The notes under the pieces: generated by a model
What the model saw: only the letters and a program-made list of their open reading frames with translations
What the model was told of the DNA's origin: nothing
Database searches by the model: none
Position numbers and translations under genes: made by a program
Shown here: positions 12,466 to 24,127 of the stretch, one piece after another
Layout: each line of letters opens with the position of its first letter
How positions within the stretch are numbered: position 1 is the stretch's first letter
Origin: Pisolithus tinctorius
Taxonomy: Eukaryota > Basidiomycota > Agaricomycetes > Boletales > Pisolithaceae
Direction of reading: 5' to 3'
NCBI GenBank assembly: GCA_024663395.1
Contig: JANFAH010000033.1
Location: 372,001-436,000 of the forward strand
Length of the DNA stretch: 64,000 nt

Positions 12466-12772
12466 TGTGGAATACGTGTGATCCTAACCTTCAGGGAGTT
12501 GTATTCTGATCTGTAATCTCTTTGACTTTCCTTTTCGTATAGTTTTCTGATCTGTTTGCACACGAGTTGGAGATAATCTGCTTTTATTCATAGTAGGACT
12601 TGTTTGGCAACTGTAATATTTTTTTAACGACTATTGAATCATGACTCGGACGTTGTATGCGCTGGCAATTTAGGGGCTCGAGTCACGCGTATCACGTGAC
12701 CCTTAATGAAGTGTGACGCGACGTGCCTCCTGGCAATACTCCCTGTTTCCCATCCACAGTCACCAACCAACG
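12466..12772. other. Intergenic between remodeller and KU80
   Basis: This holds the 3' UTR of the remodeller gene and the promoter of KU80. I see no gene. A TCACGCGTATCACGTGA stretch at about 12683-12699 contains an E-box-like CACGTG. Confidence 0.5.
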
Positions 12773-15700
12773 ATGCCAGCAGAACGCGCGGGAGTAAGGT
12801 CGTTGGTATTTCCTGTGGTTCTGGTTGCTTATTTGACATTCAGTACACTGTAACCATGTTTCTCGTCGATTTGTCCCCCTCTATGGGGGCCACGAGGACG
12901 GTGGAGCAAGCCCCTGGACCTAACGGCGAACCGAGAAGCGTCGAAATGTCTAATTTGGAGTGGGCGTTGCAGTTTGTGAAGCTGAAGATACAAGAAATGG
13001 TATGTTCTTTGTTAATGTCGTTATGGGTTTGCCATGTTCCCCGCCCCCTCCCTCCCGCCCTCGCCCGCCTCGCTCCTCTCCATATTGATTCGTCGTGTTT
13101 GGCGCATGTGTAAACTTGTTGGTTTAGATATATAATGGACGCAAGACCGACCAGTGTGGTGTGATAGTGTTTGGCTCTGAAGGTGAACTCTTTTTCCCTC
13201 TCCTTTTCCCGCTGTGGCGGATCCGTAGAGAGTTCGGGTTATTCATCTCGTTCATCATATGTGACCGACAAACAGGAACGGATAATATAATCAACGAGAA
13301 ACACGGCGGATACGAACATGTGTCTGAGTACATCCCAATATGCACCCCGAGCGCGAAAACGCTTGCGGAGTTGGACAAGTTGAAGCCTTCGGAGACTGCG
13401 GGAGACGGTGAGTTGGGATGATAACATTTTTTTTTCCTTTGAAGGTTTCGGTCTCCCTAAGTGTCGAGTTGTTCCAGCGATCGACGGTCTGATAGTCGGA
13501 ATTGAAACCCAAGATAATTATCTTCAGAGGAAGCCTACTTGGACCCGAAAAATAGTCATTGTTACAGACGGTGCATCTCCATTGGAGATCGAAGACTGGG
13601 AGGCGACTGTCAGGAGAATGTCAATCTTAGCTGTTTCCCTGACTATCGTGTGAGTCTGGTGATGCACATATATTGCGGATTTCCGTCCTCATACTTCGCT
13701 CGGGGGTAGTGGAGTAGATTTTGATGACGACGAATTGCCGTATCATGAAGAGGACAAACCTGCGATCAAGGTATGTCACAACGGAATTAACATGCTTGTT
13801 TTCCCTCCCCGCTCATCGTACTCTAAAGCGTGCAAATGAATCTTTTTATGCACAACTTGTGTCTGCACTTCCAAACAACCTTGGACTCATGGGCACGCTG
13901 GAACATGCACATCTTTCCCTCTCATCTCCAAGTATCAAAGAAACCAAATCTGCACTGGCTTCAAACACACTAAGATTGGGCGACGTGGAAGCTAGGAAAG
14001 ATGAGGCCCTTGAAATTAGCGTTAAGGTTGCTAAGTGCACAAACTTGGCGAGAGCTGGCGGATGGAAACGGTTCTTCGGTACTCCCATCAAGGGTGCGGA
14101 TGAGGACGACGAAGATGACGAAGGCAAGGTAGTATTCAGGGAGCTGAAGAGACGTACGGAGTATGTCATCGACAGCGCACAGATTGAAGGTGATGGCGAT
14201 GGCGATGGCGATGGCGACAGCAAGAGAGTAGCCTCAGCCGACCTCGATGAGGACGAAGAACAAGAAGGTAAAGACGATCGTCGCGTTGAAAAGGTCGAGA
14301 AGGAGCAACTCGTCCTCGGCTACAAATACGGGTCGACATACGTTCCTTGTCCGGATGGTCATTTCCCGAAACTTCAAACCCAACAGGGTATTGATATCTG
14401 CGGTTTTTTCCCGAAGAAAAACGTACGTTCTGTTCTGCATATTCGGATCGTCCGTGTACTATTGCTCACCGGTTGTATCTCTGTACTTTGCACAGTTCAA
14501 TCGCTCCTACCCACTTTCTGAGGTCTACTATGTCTTCGCCGACCCGACCTCAGCACCTGACCAAATCGCGTTCTCCTCCGTTGTTCAAGCGATGTTCGAA
14601 AAGGGTTTTCTTGCAATTGCCCGGATGGTGAGAACTGATGGATCAGAGCCGAAGATGGGTGTGTTGTCCCCAACGGTATGGCCGAAGGTAGACTTATTTC
14701 TGTGGGTGCAAGTATGTGCTTTCTGTTGTTCATCGCTACCTATCCGGAGCTGAGGAAATTCGATGCAGCTGCCCTTCGCGGACGACATTAGACACTACAC
14801 GTTTCCATCACTAACCACTCTCACGTCACGAACCGGAGAACGTATCACCAAGCATCCCTACCTCCCTACTGAGGAACAGCTCGAAGCAATGGGCCAATTT
14901 ATTGACGATATGGACCTATCCGATGCCGGTGAGAAGGATGAAAAAGGGTGAGTTTGGACATTGTTTCGAGATAAGAAAAATGCCGATCACGACAACAGCG
15001 ATCGACAACCGTGGTTTGATCCTCGCCTTTCTTACAACCCTGCTATACACCGGACCAAGCAAGCTCTCTTCCATGCTGCGGTCGTGTCCGATCTTCTCAC
15101 GTACCCGTTGCCGCCGCCTCATCCTGAGCTTACGAAGTACTTTGAACCTCCTAAGCGCGTGCTCAAGCGAGCGAAGCAATCCCTCGAAACGTGCAAGGAG
15201 GTGTTCAAAGTCAAAGAAGGTACGCGATAGGCTCTCACATATAAAGCCTAACTGAGTTTGAGTTCCACAGTTCCAAAGAAAGCGCCAAGAGCACGGAAGG
15301 ATGGTCACGTCCGCGCAGCAGACGAAGACGAGGATATGATCCTTCTCGACCGCAAAAGTCCTGCAAAGAAGGGGCCAAATGCCTTGAAACCCAAACCTTC
15401 CCCGGCCGGCCCATCCCAAGTACCTAAAAAGCGGGGTGCCTCAGACTCAGAAACAGAGTCTGAGTCTGAAGACGAAGGATTGCTACTCCCCAAGGCTATT
15501 CCCAGGGGCAGCCCTGGTCTGCCTACGCCGACTGCCTCGCCAGGACCCGAGTTGGACCCACAGCGTGCTCCTGGGCGCATCATTGGTAACACGTTCCCGT
15601 TGAAAGATTTCCGTACGAATCTTTCACGCGGAGATGTCGTTACAAAGGCCGTGGAGGACATGGGTGCGGTGATAAGGGAGATTGTGGGGCGGCCATTTGC

Positions 15701-16128
15701 ATGGAGGAGGAAAGATGAGATGATAGAGTGCCTTCGTGTCTTGAGGGACACGTGCTTGAAGGTGAGTCGATGCGATTTGCAAGTTGCGACGAAGATGTGA
15801 TTCAAGATTTATTAGGAGGATGAGATCGATGCCTGGAATGAGTAAGTGACTCCTTTGTTAGCTTTCGCCAAACCTCATGCGACCAATTTTCCAGTATTTT
15901 GAAGGGTTTAAAGAACGATTGTTCCGCGGAGACAGGAAATAAGGCGTTCTGGTCTGAGCTGAAGAAGTTGGGACGCAGTATCAGCCTCATCAGTTCGTCA
16001 GAGGCAGAGGAACTTGGCGGGATCTCTCAGGTGTCTGAGTCCGCTGCCGAAGCAGTAAGCTTTTTACTTCTAAATTGCAATAGCAACGAGGCTGAACTTG
16101 ATTCCTGCAAAAGTTCATGCAAAGGTGA
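12773..16128 (+). CDS. KU80: Ku80 subunit of the DNA end-binding heterodimer
   Basis: Ku80 pairs with Ku70 to ring broken DNA ends for non-homologous end joining and telomere maintenance. Start ATG 12773: MPAERAG joins across the first intron to YTVTMFLVDLSPSMG, the start of the vWA domain (metal-site-like DxSxS). The beta-barrel follows (LGYKYGSTYVPCPDGHF, SEVYYVFADPTSAPDQIAFSS), then the helical arm (RAKQSLETCKEVFKVKE). A Ser/acidic linker (SDSETESESEDEG) leads to the Ku80 C-terminal domain (VEDMGAVIREIVGRPF, NKAFWSELKKLG). The last intron (about 16056-16113) gives a short final exon ending FMQR at 16128. At least nine introns. A GATGGC hexanucleotide run at 14189-14219 encodes a Gly-Asp repeat. 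No disruption seen. Confidence 0.9.
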
Positions 16129-16377
16129 AGAAGGGCAACTTCCCCTGCAAGGTTGTTACATTCCTGTCTCTCGCATATGGGTCAAGTACTGGTTCCTGGC
16201 CATGTTTCGTACGGTTCTCTGTATTCTATTTTAGTTGGTCTCGTAATAAGTATGAAAACCTGTATTTTCAGCCTCGCTTTCGAACGCAATCTCCATAGCG
16301 ATTCTAGTACGTAGGAGATACGACGAAGTAATAGAATAGTGTCTTTGCGCGAGCGGCCGCGCTGCCTCGCGCCTCAC
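16129..16377. other. KU80 3' flank
   Basis: This is the 3' UTR region of KU80, with no ORF of note. Its last five bases (CTCAC, 16373-16377) are the target-site duplication of the solo LTR that follows. Confidence 0.6.
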
Positions 16378-17140
16378 TGTAACGCTGATAAGAAGTGCAG
16401 TACTTTTAACGGCGGCACAACGAGAAGGATTCTTCAGTCTACTTGGCTTTCCAGACAATGGTGTCTTATTTCGAGGTAGAAAAAGAAGTCCCCGTACAGT
16501 ACGATACATGGCCTATTTTATAGGGTAGAGACTTAGGCACGAGATATGTCAGAGTATCTGTACAGGCTAAGTAGGATCAGAGAATAAATGAGAAAAGTCA
16601 TACATCAGGAAAATAACACTTTACTATTTTTGACTTTTTGTGACAATTGTGACATTTTGGGAAGGAATCTACCATTGTTACCCATGTCCTGCAGGCATGG
16701 CTGCACTGTTCTCACTGATTTTGGTCTTGTTCAAACCACCTAATTCAAGCTTTCAGTAGATACCACATACATTCAAATTGATGGAGGTTCCAAAGAGATA
16801 TTGTGATTTTTCTCTCAGACAGTGTGCATCACACCAATGGCTCAATATCTCTGAATTTTCAGATGTTTTCTAGTCTTCTTGGCTTAGATATATCATCACT
16901 TAGTTGTCTCAATAGATTCTGTTCTCTTTTCATTCTCCAAAATGCTGTTTATGGTCAGAAAAAAGTACAGATAGTAGGTTCCTTCCCAAAAAGTCACTAA
17001 TAGTCACAATAGTCACAAAAAAGTCACAAAAAGTCACAAAAAGGTCAAAAATAGTAAAGTGTTAATTTCCTGATGCAGATCTGTCACAAAGAAACCAACA
17101 TCTAACCATACGGTCGACAGTGTCGGACCAAATCCTTACA
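16378..17140 (-). repeat. Solo LTR of gypsy family A, split by a MITE, TSD CTCAC
   Basis: A minus-orientation copy of the 288-bp A-family LTR begins TGTAACGC at 16378 and ends TTACA at 17140. CTCAC is duplicated directly at 16373-16377 and 17141-17145, so this is a true solo LTR left by LTR-LTR recombination. The LTR is interrupted from 16603 to 17075 by the MITE listed separately. Confidence 0.92.
16603..17075. mobile_element. 473-bp MITE with about 43-bp terminal inverted repeats
   Basis: The element starts CATCAGGAAAATAACACTTT and ends with the near-perfect reverse complement (AAAGTGTTAATTTCCTGATG). The inverted repeat extends through ACTATTTTTGAC and GTCACAAAAA-type subterminal repeats. 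It sits in the solo LTR at agtcaTA/CAgatctg. Intact LTR copies read AGTCATAGATCTG, so a TA target duplication with one base changed (TA/CA) fits best. There is no coding capacity. A TA target would suit a Tc1/mariner-like parent, but the superfamily is not established. Confidence 0.85.
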
Positions 17141-17481
17141 CTCACCCTCCACTATCATCAGAATTTGGCCCACAGCATGGGCCTCACCTTCGTTCCTTTT
17201 CACCCACCCACCACACCGCCAAATTCTCCAGGTCCTGAGACCCTTCTGAATTACCCTCGCTTGACTCACACCAGCTGTCATGATGGGACAGTGGTCGTAA
17301 GAGACGCACACCAAACACTGTGAGGGATCCCACCCACCCCCCCAGCTAATGCTCGTCTCACAGATCACCTCTCACCACGGCCAGGAGGCGCTTCGCGCCC
17401 CCACCCAATCGCTTCTACACACCAGACAGTCTCAGCTATCCCTTCATCTAAGCAGCTTACAACCACGATACACAAAGATAG
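17141..17481. other. Intergenic between solo LTR and element A
   Basis: This is C-rich host sequence without a supported gene. It carries CTCAC (TSD of the solo LTR) at its left end and GATAG (TSD of element A) at 17477-17481. It should continue host sequence that resumes at 56020. Confidence 0.6.
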
Positions 17482-17769
17482 TGTAAGGGTTTGGTCTGAC
17501 GCTGTCGACCATATGGTTAGATGTTGGTTTCTTTGTGACAGATCTATGACTTTTCTCGTTTATTCTCTGATCCTACTTAGCCTGTACAGATACTCTGACA
17601 TATCTCGTGCCTAAGCCTCTACCCTATAAAATAGGCCATGTATCGTACTGTACAGGGACTTCTTTTTCTACCTCGAAATAAGACACCATTGTCTGGAAAG
17701 CTGAGTAGACTGAAGAATCCTTCTCGTTGTGCCGCTGTTAAAAGTACTGCACTTCTTATTGGCATTACA
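17482..17769 (+). repeat. 5' LTR of element A
   Basis: 288 bp with a TATA box (ACCCTATAAAATAGG) near 17622-17636. I count ten differences from the 3' LTR, and every one is a CG versus TG or CA change. The sequence after the LTR (TATTTTTTTCCTGC) has no TGG and no tRNA match that I can name, so priming is unexplained. Confidence 0.95.
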
Positions 17770-17901
17770 TATTTTTTTCCTGCAAAAATCAAGGTCTTAC
17801 CTTGAATGCAATAACAAAGAACTCCAGATACCTTCTTGACCATTCACAGAACTGATCTGCTGCAAAGATAAAGAGTAAGTATCATACACTCAATAAACAA
17901 A

Positions 17902-20900
17902 ATGGTTAATACCCATGCAACTACCTGCTGAGCCACAAGAGCTCGAGTGTTATCATTACCTCCCAGCCCACCGACAGTTCAGCCTGGTGCTGACATCATC
18001 AATAACTCCCCACTCCCAAGATTGACTCCACTAGGAAGTCAATACTCCACCCCTATCGAAAGGCCCATCACAGATAACGTCCAGAGTTATAGTGATGTGG
18101 TAAGAACAGGCTCAAGGGACCCAAGCCCAATGTCCAAAGAAATGATCGCTAACGTCCCTGGCTCGAGAGTTAGCTTGCCAGTGGACCCAGGCTTGAGAGC
18201 TATCTCGCCAATGTACTGTGGCTTGAGAAACACCTCGCCCACTCAGCCAGGCTTGAGAGCTACCTCGCCAATGCACCCCGAACTGAGGCCCATCCCGTCA
18301 AGGTCTCCTGGCTTGAGAGTTAACTCGCCAGTAAACCCCGGTGATAAGGAAATCCTGGGAACTGAAAATGCTCACACCGTTAGAGTCTGGGTACTGACTC
18401 ACAAAGTAAGCGAGATCCCACCTGTTCACGTCCGATGCGACTCCATCTTTCCTGCAAGCGAAGTAGATGTTGAGCAAGGTGATTGGATGGAGGTTATGCA
18501 TAAATGATTGTGCGAGTGATGCGCTCACAGTTTACTGAGAGCTGATCAGAGAGATGTCATCTGGAAGGCCGAAAGATGACTGACACCAGATGAGTGGGAC
18601 AGGATCTGAAGAAGATTGCTGTCCCTAATGAGGAATAATCTTGATAGCTCCATGATGGAAGGCGATGAGCCACTGATCACCGGAAATCGCAAGGGAAAGG
18701 GACCCGACCCAAGGAACTGGGGGGATGTGGACCTTAGCAATAGAGAAATGGATCCAGAAGCGCAACGCGCTACTCTCGCATCCTGGAATATTGCGAGTAA
18801 GTTAGCATACAAAGGGAATGATGACCTACTGGGACCCTCGCAGAAAGCTGATACAGAGGGTGCCATATCAAGTGAAGAGGATGTTCCCCAGAGCACAGCT
18901 AACGACTGAACCTTTAAAAAGAAAAAGTCAAAGTGTAAGGGTAAGGATAATAAAACCACACCCAAATCATCCAAGGTTCCTCCCAATCCCATAAAAGATA
19001 TGGTGGATAGAGTTGTACATCAAGACCACAAACGATGTGAGCAGCAAAGGACTCTGAAAGCAATGGAGCCTGTGAAGCAGATTAATCCTAAAAGTTATAT
19101 TGGGCTAGCATTTAAGCATCTCGAGAAGGACGAGAAATGCACCAGTAGGGCAAAGAAGAAATATAAGCTCTCTCGTCGGCGCGAATCACCCGATGACAGC
19201 CACTCTGACCCTAGCTCGAGTGATGAATCTGGAACCAGTTCCTCAAGTGATGATACAAGCTCGGACTCTAGCACCTCGAGTGACAATGAATCGCCTTCAA
19301 GCTTGGAGGAAACTTTGAGCATGTCTGGCAGCTCTTCTAGCTCCAGCAAATCCTCGACTGGTTCGAGTAGATCGTGAGGACACCGATGCAGAGGGAGGTC
19401 CAAGCTGCGAAAGAGCTGAGGTCACCGATCAAACAAATCCAAGAAAAGGTCCAGATTGCGGCACAAGACGACGCTGAAGCCAATCCCACCCACGAAGTAT
19501 GATGGATCGGACAACCCTCACGCGTTCCATCGCTTCATGACCGAAGGAACAGCATATGTAGAGGATGGCCATGTAGAAACAAAGAAACGCGCATTTATAC
19601 TATCACACTACCTAACAGGAAAAGCGCATGAGTTTTATATGCGCGAGGTGTCTGGAGACCCTTACAAGTGGAGATTATCAGACTTCTTTATGGAGTTATT
19701 TAATTACTGCTTCCCCATTGATTTCTGAATGCATCAGCGGGAGAAACTCCAATCGTGCTACCAAAACTCTAAGACAGTAAAAAACTATCTGTATGAGCTC
19801 AATGAGATCTGGAACATGATCGGAGAGACCAATGAACACACCAAAGTACATAAGTTCTGGTCAGGGCTACAAAAGGAGCTCCAATGCGACCTGTGGAAGG
19901 AAAAGTTGAACCCTGAGGTATCAAATTTAAAGAAGGTTGTGGCTTCAGCGGAAATCCTTGAGATCGCACAATCAATCACTGGAGATTATACCCATAAATC
20001 GCAAAGACAGCAGAGTAAGAAACACACCATCGAAAGCACAGCAGTCTCAACAGGGGAACTGGAAAGCTCGAGGAACAGACAACACTGCACTCGCAGAAAG
20101 AGATACAAGAGTGAGGGGAATCAAAGGGATTCTGCACCTGCGGAATCCTCCAAGAATGGGGGACGATGCATGAGACATCAAGATAAGCATAAGCACAATA
20201 ACCCCAGGATGAGCAAAGAGGAACAGGAGCAACATAAGGCGGAAGGACTCTGCTTTGTCTGCCATAAGTCTGGGCACTTTTCGAGAAACTGTCCTGACAA
20301 AAATACCGTACCATCATCTGGCAAACCTCCGGGCATTACGAGCTTTGGAGTGGACGTGGACTTCAGGGACATTGAATGTCAGCGCCTCCTTGCCAAGTCA
20401 ACCGAAAATGACCCCGAAGTATCTGTGCATTTTATCCAGACTCGAGGACCTACCATCCAGGATGATGACAATGAACCTGAAGATGACCTCCCTGACCTTG
20501 AGAGTGTCTACAACAACAACGAGTATGGTACCGACAATGGAGTCACCACCGATGACGAGGACTCCAGTGACAGGATGAGAGTATACATCTATTCCAACAA
20601 TCGGACATGGGAGTGTCAACAGTCAGAAACCAGAATCAGGAATCTGATCGCAGATCGCGCTAGGGAACTATTATCAGGGATATGCTACCCAGGAGATGAT
20701 CCAGATTCTTTACACACCTATATGGACACTCACTTCCTTGTTTATGATTTGAAGGATGGATGACACATGATTGTGGAAAGCGAAAGGGATGTAGTGAGCC
20801 CCGAGGATAGGATTGTGATTGAAACCCACCTCTTGATGGATCCAACATTCCGGATCGACCGCTGGTATTGGGCTATAAGGGGTGAGAGCCTAGGTCTCAC

Positions 20901-23442
20901 AACGATGGAAATACAGACCATAGAGAGAGATAGGAACTGGACATCGGCCTCGATGGGAAACCCAGTCGAGGAACGAATCGTCACTAGGCTTAGAGACCAT
21001 GCCCTCCCAATCCTGGAAAGAGGGAACGTAAATCGATTTGAATGTGATAGGAAAGATGATACAACTTTCCTAATATTTGACTATCACCTAGGTATTTGGC
21101 TAGAGCTCCCCTCGAGCAAGACCGCGATCCCTGACTTCGACATTGTCCATTGGCACGCAAAGGAGGTGTTCTGATCATGCCTGACCCTTGTTGGTCACGA
21201 CCCTCTCGAGGATGATGATACAGGAATTGGCTCACTTTTCGATGGACACGTGTCTGGGTCAGACTCTGTACAACGTGACACTACAAATGACTTACCGTGT
21301 AATGCGATCCATGTGAAGGGGGCTAATGTCTGCGCTGATGATTGAACAACCCTGCAAAGGAATGTGTCAATAACCAAGGACTTTATGTGAAAGATACCGA
21401 AACCGTTGGTGGTGGTGGTGCATGTCAATGGCCACCCCGCATGTGCTTTGATTGACACTGGATCACTAGCAGACTTTATGTCAGTAACACTTGCTGAACA
21501 GTTACAAGTAAAAAGGGTCCCGCTTGAGAAACCACTTACCATACAACTGGCTGTTCAAGGCTTGCGATCAAAGGTAAACTTCGGCGCGAAAGTAAGGTTC
21601 CAATACCAGAATATAGACTGTGAATGTCACTTCGACGTAATGAACCTCCAAAATTATGACCTGATTCTCGGGACACCATTCCTATACCAACACAAAGTAA
21701 TGGTTGGCCTGCACTCGCCCAGAGTAGTAATCGGCAGCTCGAGGCTGATGGAGATGAAGGGCGAGCAAGTCTTGACCCTGGAATTGCATGCTACTGAAAT
21801 ATATCACAAAAGCATAGAGCGGGCAAGGCAACACCTACAGGAGCTAGCCAAACCGCTGTGCTCCCAAGTGGGGGCGACAGCCCTTCCCCTGTTCTGAGCG
21901 ATCAACCACGAGATTCCTCTGATCGACAAGAAGAAGTTTTACCCCTGGTGACCATCTAGATGCCCTGAGGCATTATGACCCCTCTGGGCTGAAAAGAAGA
22001 ATGTGTACCTAAGGACCAGCTGCTGGGAGCTGACAGCAGCATGCAATACTTGCCCAATGCTACTAATCCCCAAGGCGGGAACTCCTCCTCGGCTGCATGT
22101 GGTGGTCAACCTGCACAAACAGAATAAAAACACACGTAAGCTGTCATCACCCATGCCTGACATGGATGGCATTTTACAGCGGGTGGTGAAGAAACCTTAC
22201 CGTTCAATAATAGATGGAGCTGACGCCTATGAGCAAATTAGGGTGGTCCCTGAACACGTCGAACAAACTGCCGTGACCACCCCAGATGGGAACATGGTCA
22301 GCCTTGTGGTACAACAGGGCGACTGTAACACACCAGTGACTTATCAGGTGTTGATGAACCATATATTTGGAGAGTATATTGGAACTTTCATGGATGTATA
22401 CTTGGATGACATCATCATTTACTCTGAAACACTGGAAGATCACATCCAGCATGTTAAAACCGTCCTTGAAATCCTCACCAGAGAGAAACTTTACCTTAGT
22501 GAGAAGAAGCTCTGGTTCTTGTGTGACGAAGTTAAGATACTGGGCCACGTCGTCACCGATGATGGAATAAAGATGGTCCCTGAAAAGGTAGATTGAATCA
22601 TGAACTGGAAAGTACCTACCAATCAAGTGCTGTGCAAAGGGTTCATCGGATCGGTTGGATACCTCGCAGATGATATTTACAAAGTTCGTGTACCTTTGGG
22701 AGTACTGGCGGAGGCGAGTGCTGAGACCTGCCCATTTCGATGGACTTTCACCGAGCAACAAGCCTTTGAGACTGTGAAACAATATGTCGCTGCTTGTGCA
22801 GGCCACAGCCGGGTACCACTGGAATATGGGCCTGACTGCAACCCCATCTGGGTCATGACTGATGCCTGTGGGAACAGCATAGGCAGCATAATCGTGCAAG
22901 GAAAGGACTGGAAATGCGCGAGGATCACTGCATTCTACTCTGCAAAGATGTTGTCAGCTCAGTACAACTACCCAGTCCATGAACAGGAACTCCTCACGGG
23001 AGTTGAGACAATGTTGCGACATTGCGACATCCTGCAGGGGATGCATTTCATGTGGGTTACTGACCACAAAAGCTTGACATACCTGCTGGATCAAAAGGAC
23101 CTATCTGGTAGGCAGGTGTGCTGGTTAGAAAAATTGGCTGAATTCAACTTCAATATCAAGTACATACCAGGTGTGGAGAATGTCCTCCCAGACGCCCTAT
23201 CCAGGATGTACGAATTTGATGCGCCTGGGACGATATGCGTGCCTAGTGAATACCTGCACCACAACCTAGATGTCGAGGGATCAGTGACCACACACGAAGA
23301 TAAGCAGGTTATCAGCGCACCTGTGTATGTAGGTGTCGAGGCGATGGCTATCTCCACTAGATCCCACATCCAAAACGATAGAGGGAGTGAGCAACAGCTT
23401 GTACCTACTGATGAAAGTGCGGTAAAACAGCCAGTGTGCCGG
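17902..23442 (+). pseudogene. Element A Gag-protease-RT-RNase H, decayed by TGA codons
   Basis: One frame opens at ATG 17902. Gag has a Pro-rich N-part with five or so 10-residue repeats of type PGLRxxSPxx (about 18160-18340) and a Ser/Asp-rich tract (19190-19375). A capsid region (GTAYVEDGHVETKKRAFILS) and zinc knuckle CFVCHKSGHFSRNC (about 20252) follow. Protease has the ALIDTGSLADF active site (about 21445). RT carries the polymerase motif VYLDDIIIYS (about 22397). RNase H shows VMTDACGNSIG, TDHKSLTYLL and DALSR. All in-frame stops are TGA, e.g. 18505, 19726, 20761, 21895, 22594, at places such as DF*MHQREKL and W*PSRCPEAL*PLW where relatives have Arg. No frameshift is seen. The frame is cut at codon 23440-23442 by element C and resumes at 38814. 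Confidence 0.9.
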
Positions 23443-24096
23443 TGTGAGGAATCCACATTCCCTGGGTGCGTAAGCCCCTATCATTAACCGTTCCGTGACT
23501 ACTGTTACGTCCACTCCCCTCTCGCATTCACCATTGTTCACGCGCTACCTTCCCGCGCCCTCGCTCCCTCTCGCGCAATGCTATACCTGCGGCCGCTGTG
23601 CTCCGGTCATTGTTTTTCCTCAGACTCTTTTTCTTATCACAGGCTCTATTCCTTTAATGCTTGTAGTATACCCTCGGCCTCTGTTCGGCCAGTCTTGTTT
23701 GCACGTGCTGTCGCGCGGCTTTCCTTTACTGTACCCTGTCTTACTTAGGTTCCGGGTTTGTCCGGACTATAAAGCCCTGTACTTAGGTACAGAATGATAC
23801 CTTTCGGCACTCAGAAGGTCACCACGAGTTTCCTTTACACTTTGTCTACACCACACGTCTCGTATTCCGCCGCGCACGAACTACGTATACCGCTCGCACC
23901 GCTCGCATCGCCAGTACTATCCCACGGACCATGCCGCGCACGTCACGAACCACTACCGCTACAAAGCGCCGGGTCTCACCTTCTAGTCTCGACAGTCCAG
24001 AATCCCTTGGGACAAGCAATTCATTCCCTTCATTTATTATTGTTGTTATCTAAGCCATCTAGCTTGTATTATACAGCTACTTGGACTTTTCCTACA
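23443..24096 (+). repeat. 5' LTR of element C
   Basis: 654 bp, TGTGAGGAATCC to TTTTCCTACA. It is closely similar to 38165-38809. Sampled differences are nearly all at CpG positions (for example GCGT/GCAT, CCGTT/CCATT, CTCGCT/CTTGCT). Confidence 0.93.
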
Positions 24097-24098
24097 AC

Positions 24099-24116
24099 TG
24101 GAGCCCACCGCGAGGG
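24099..24116 (+). promoter_or_regulatory. Primer-binding site of element C
   Basis: TGGAGCCCACCGCGAGGG begins two bases after the LTR, as expected for pairing with the CCA end of a tRNA. The same 18 bases follow the 5' LTR of element D (29703-29720), linking the two families. I cannot name the tRNA with confidence. Confidence 0.85.
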
Positions 24117-24127
24117 ATTCTGCTGTC

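Noticed and set aside
13024..13113. Open frame with Pro/Ala-rich stretch (PRPLPPALARLAPLH) after the Ku80 vWA start
   Set aside because: It lies in an intron between KLKIQEM and IYNGRKTDQCG; the reading is low-complexity C-rich intron sequence.
13846..14223. Minus-strand Ser/Pro-rich ORF (SPSPSPSPSICALS)
   Set aside because: It is the complement of the GATGGC repeat and acidic codons of KU80.
16603..17075. CRISPR-like array from repeated GTCACAAAAA words
   Set aside because: Spacing is irregular, the words belong to MITE inverted repeats, and the DNA is eukaryotic.
17902..23442. Reading TGA as a sense codon (Arg or selenocysteine) in element A
   Set aside because: Host genes here end in TGA (for example SRP68 and KU80), LTR differences are also at CpG, and no selenocysteine element is evident. 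CpG decay explains everything with fewer assumptions.
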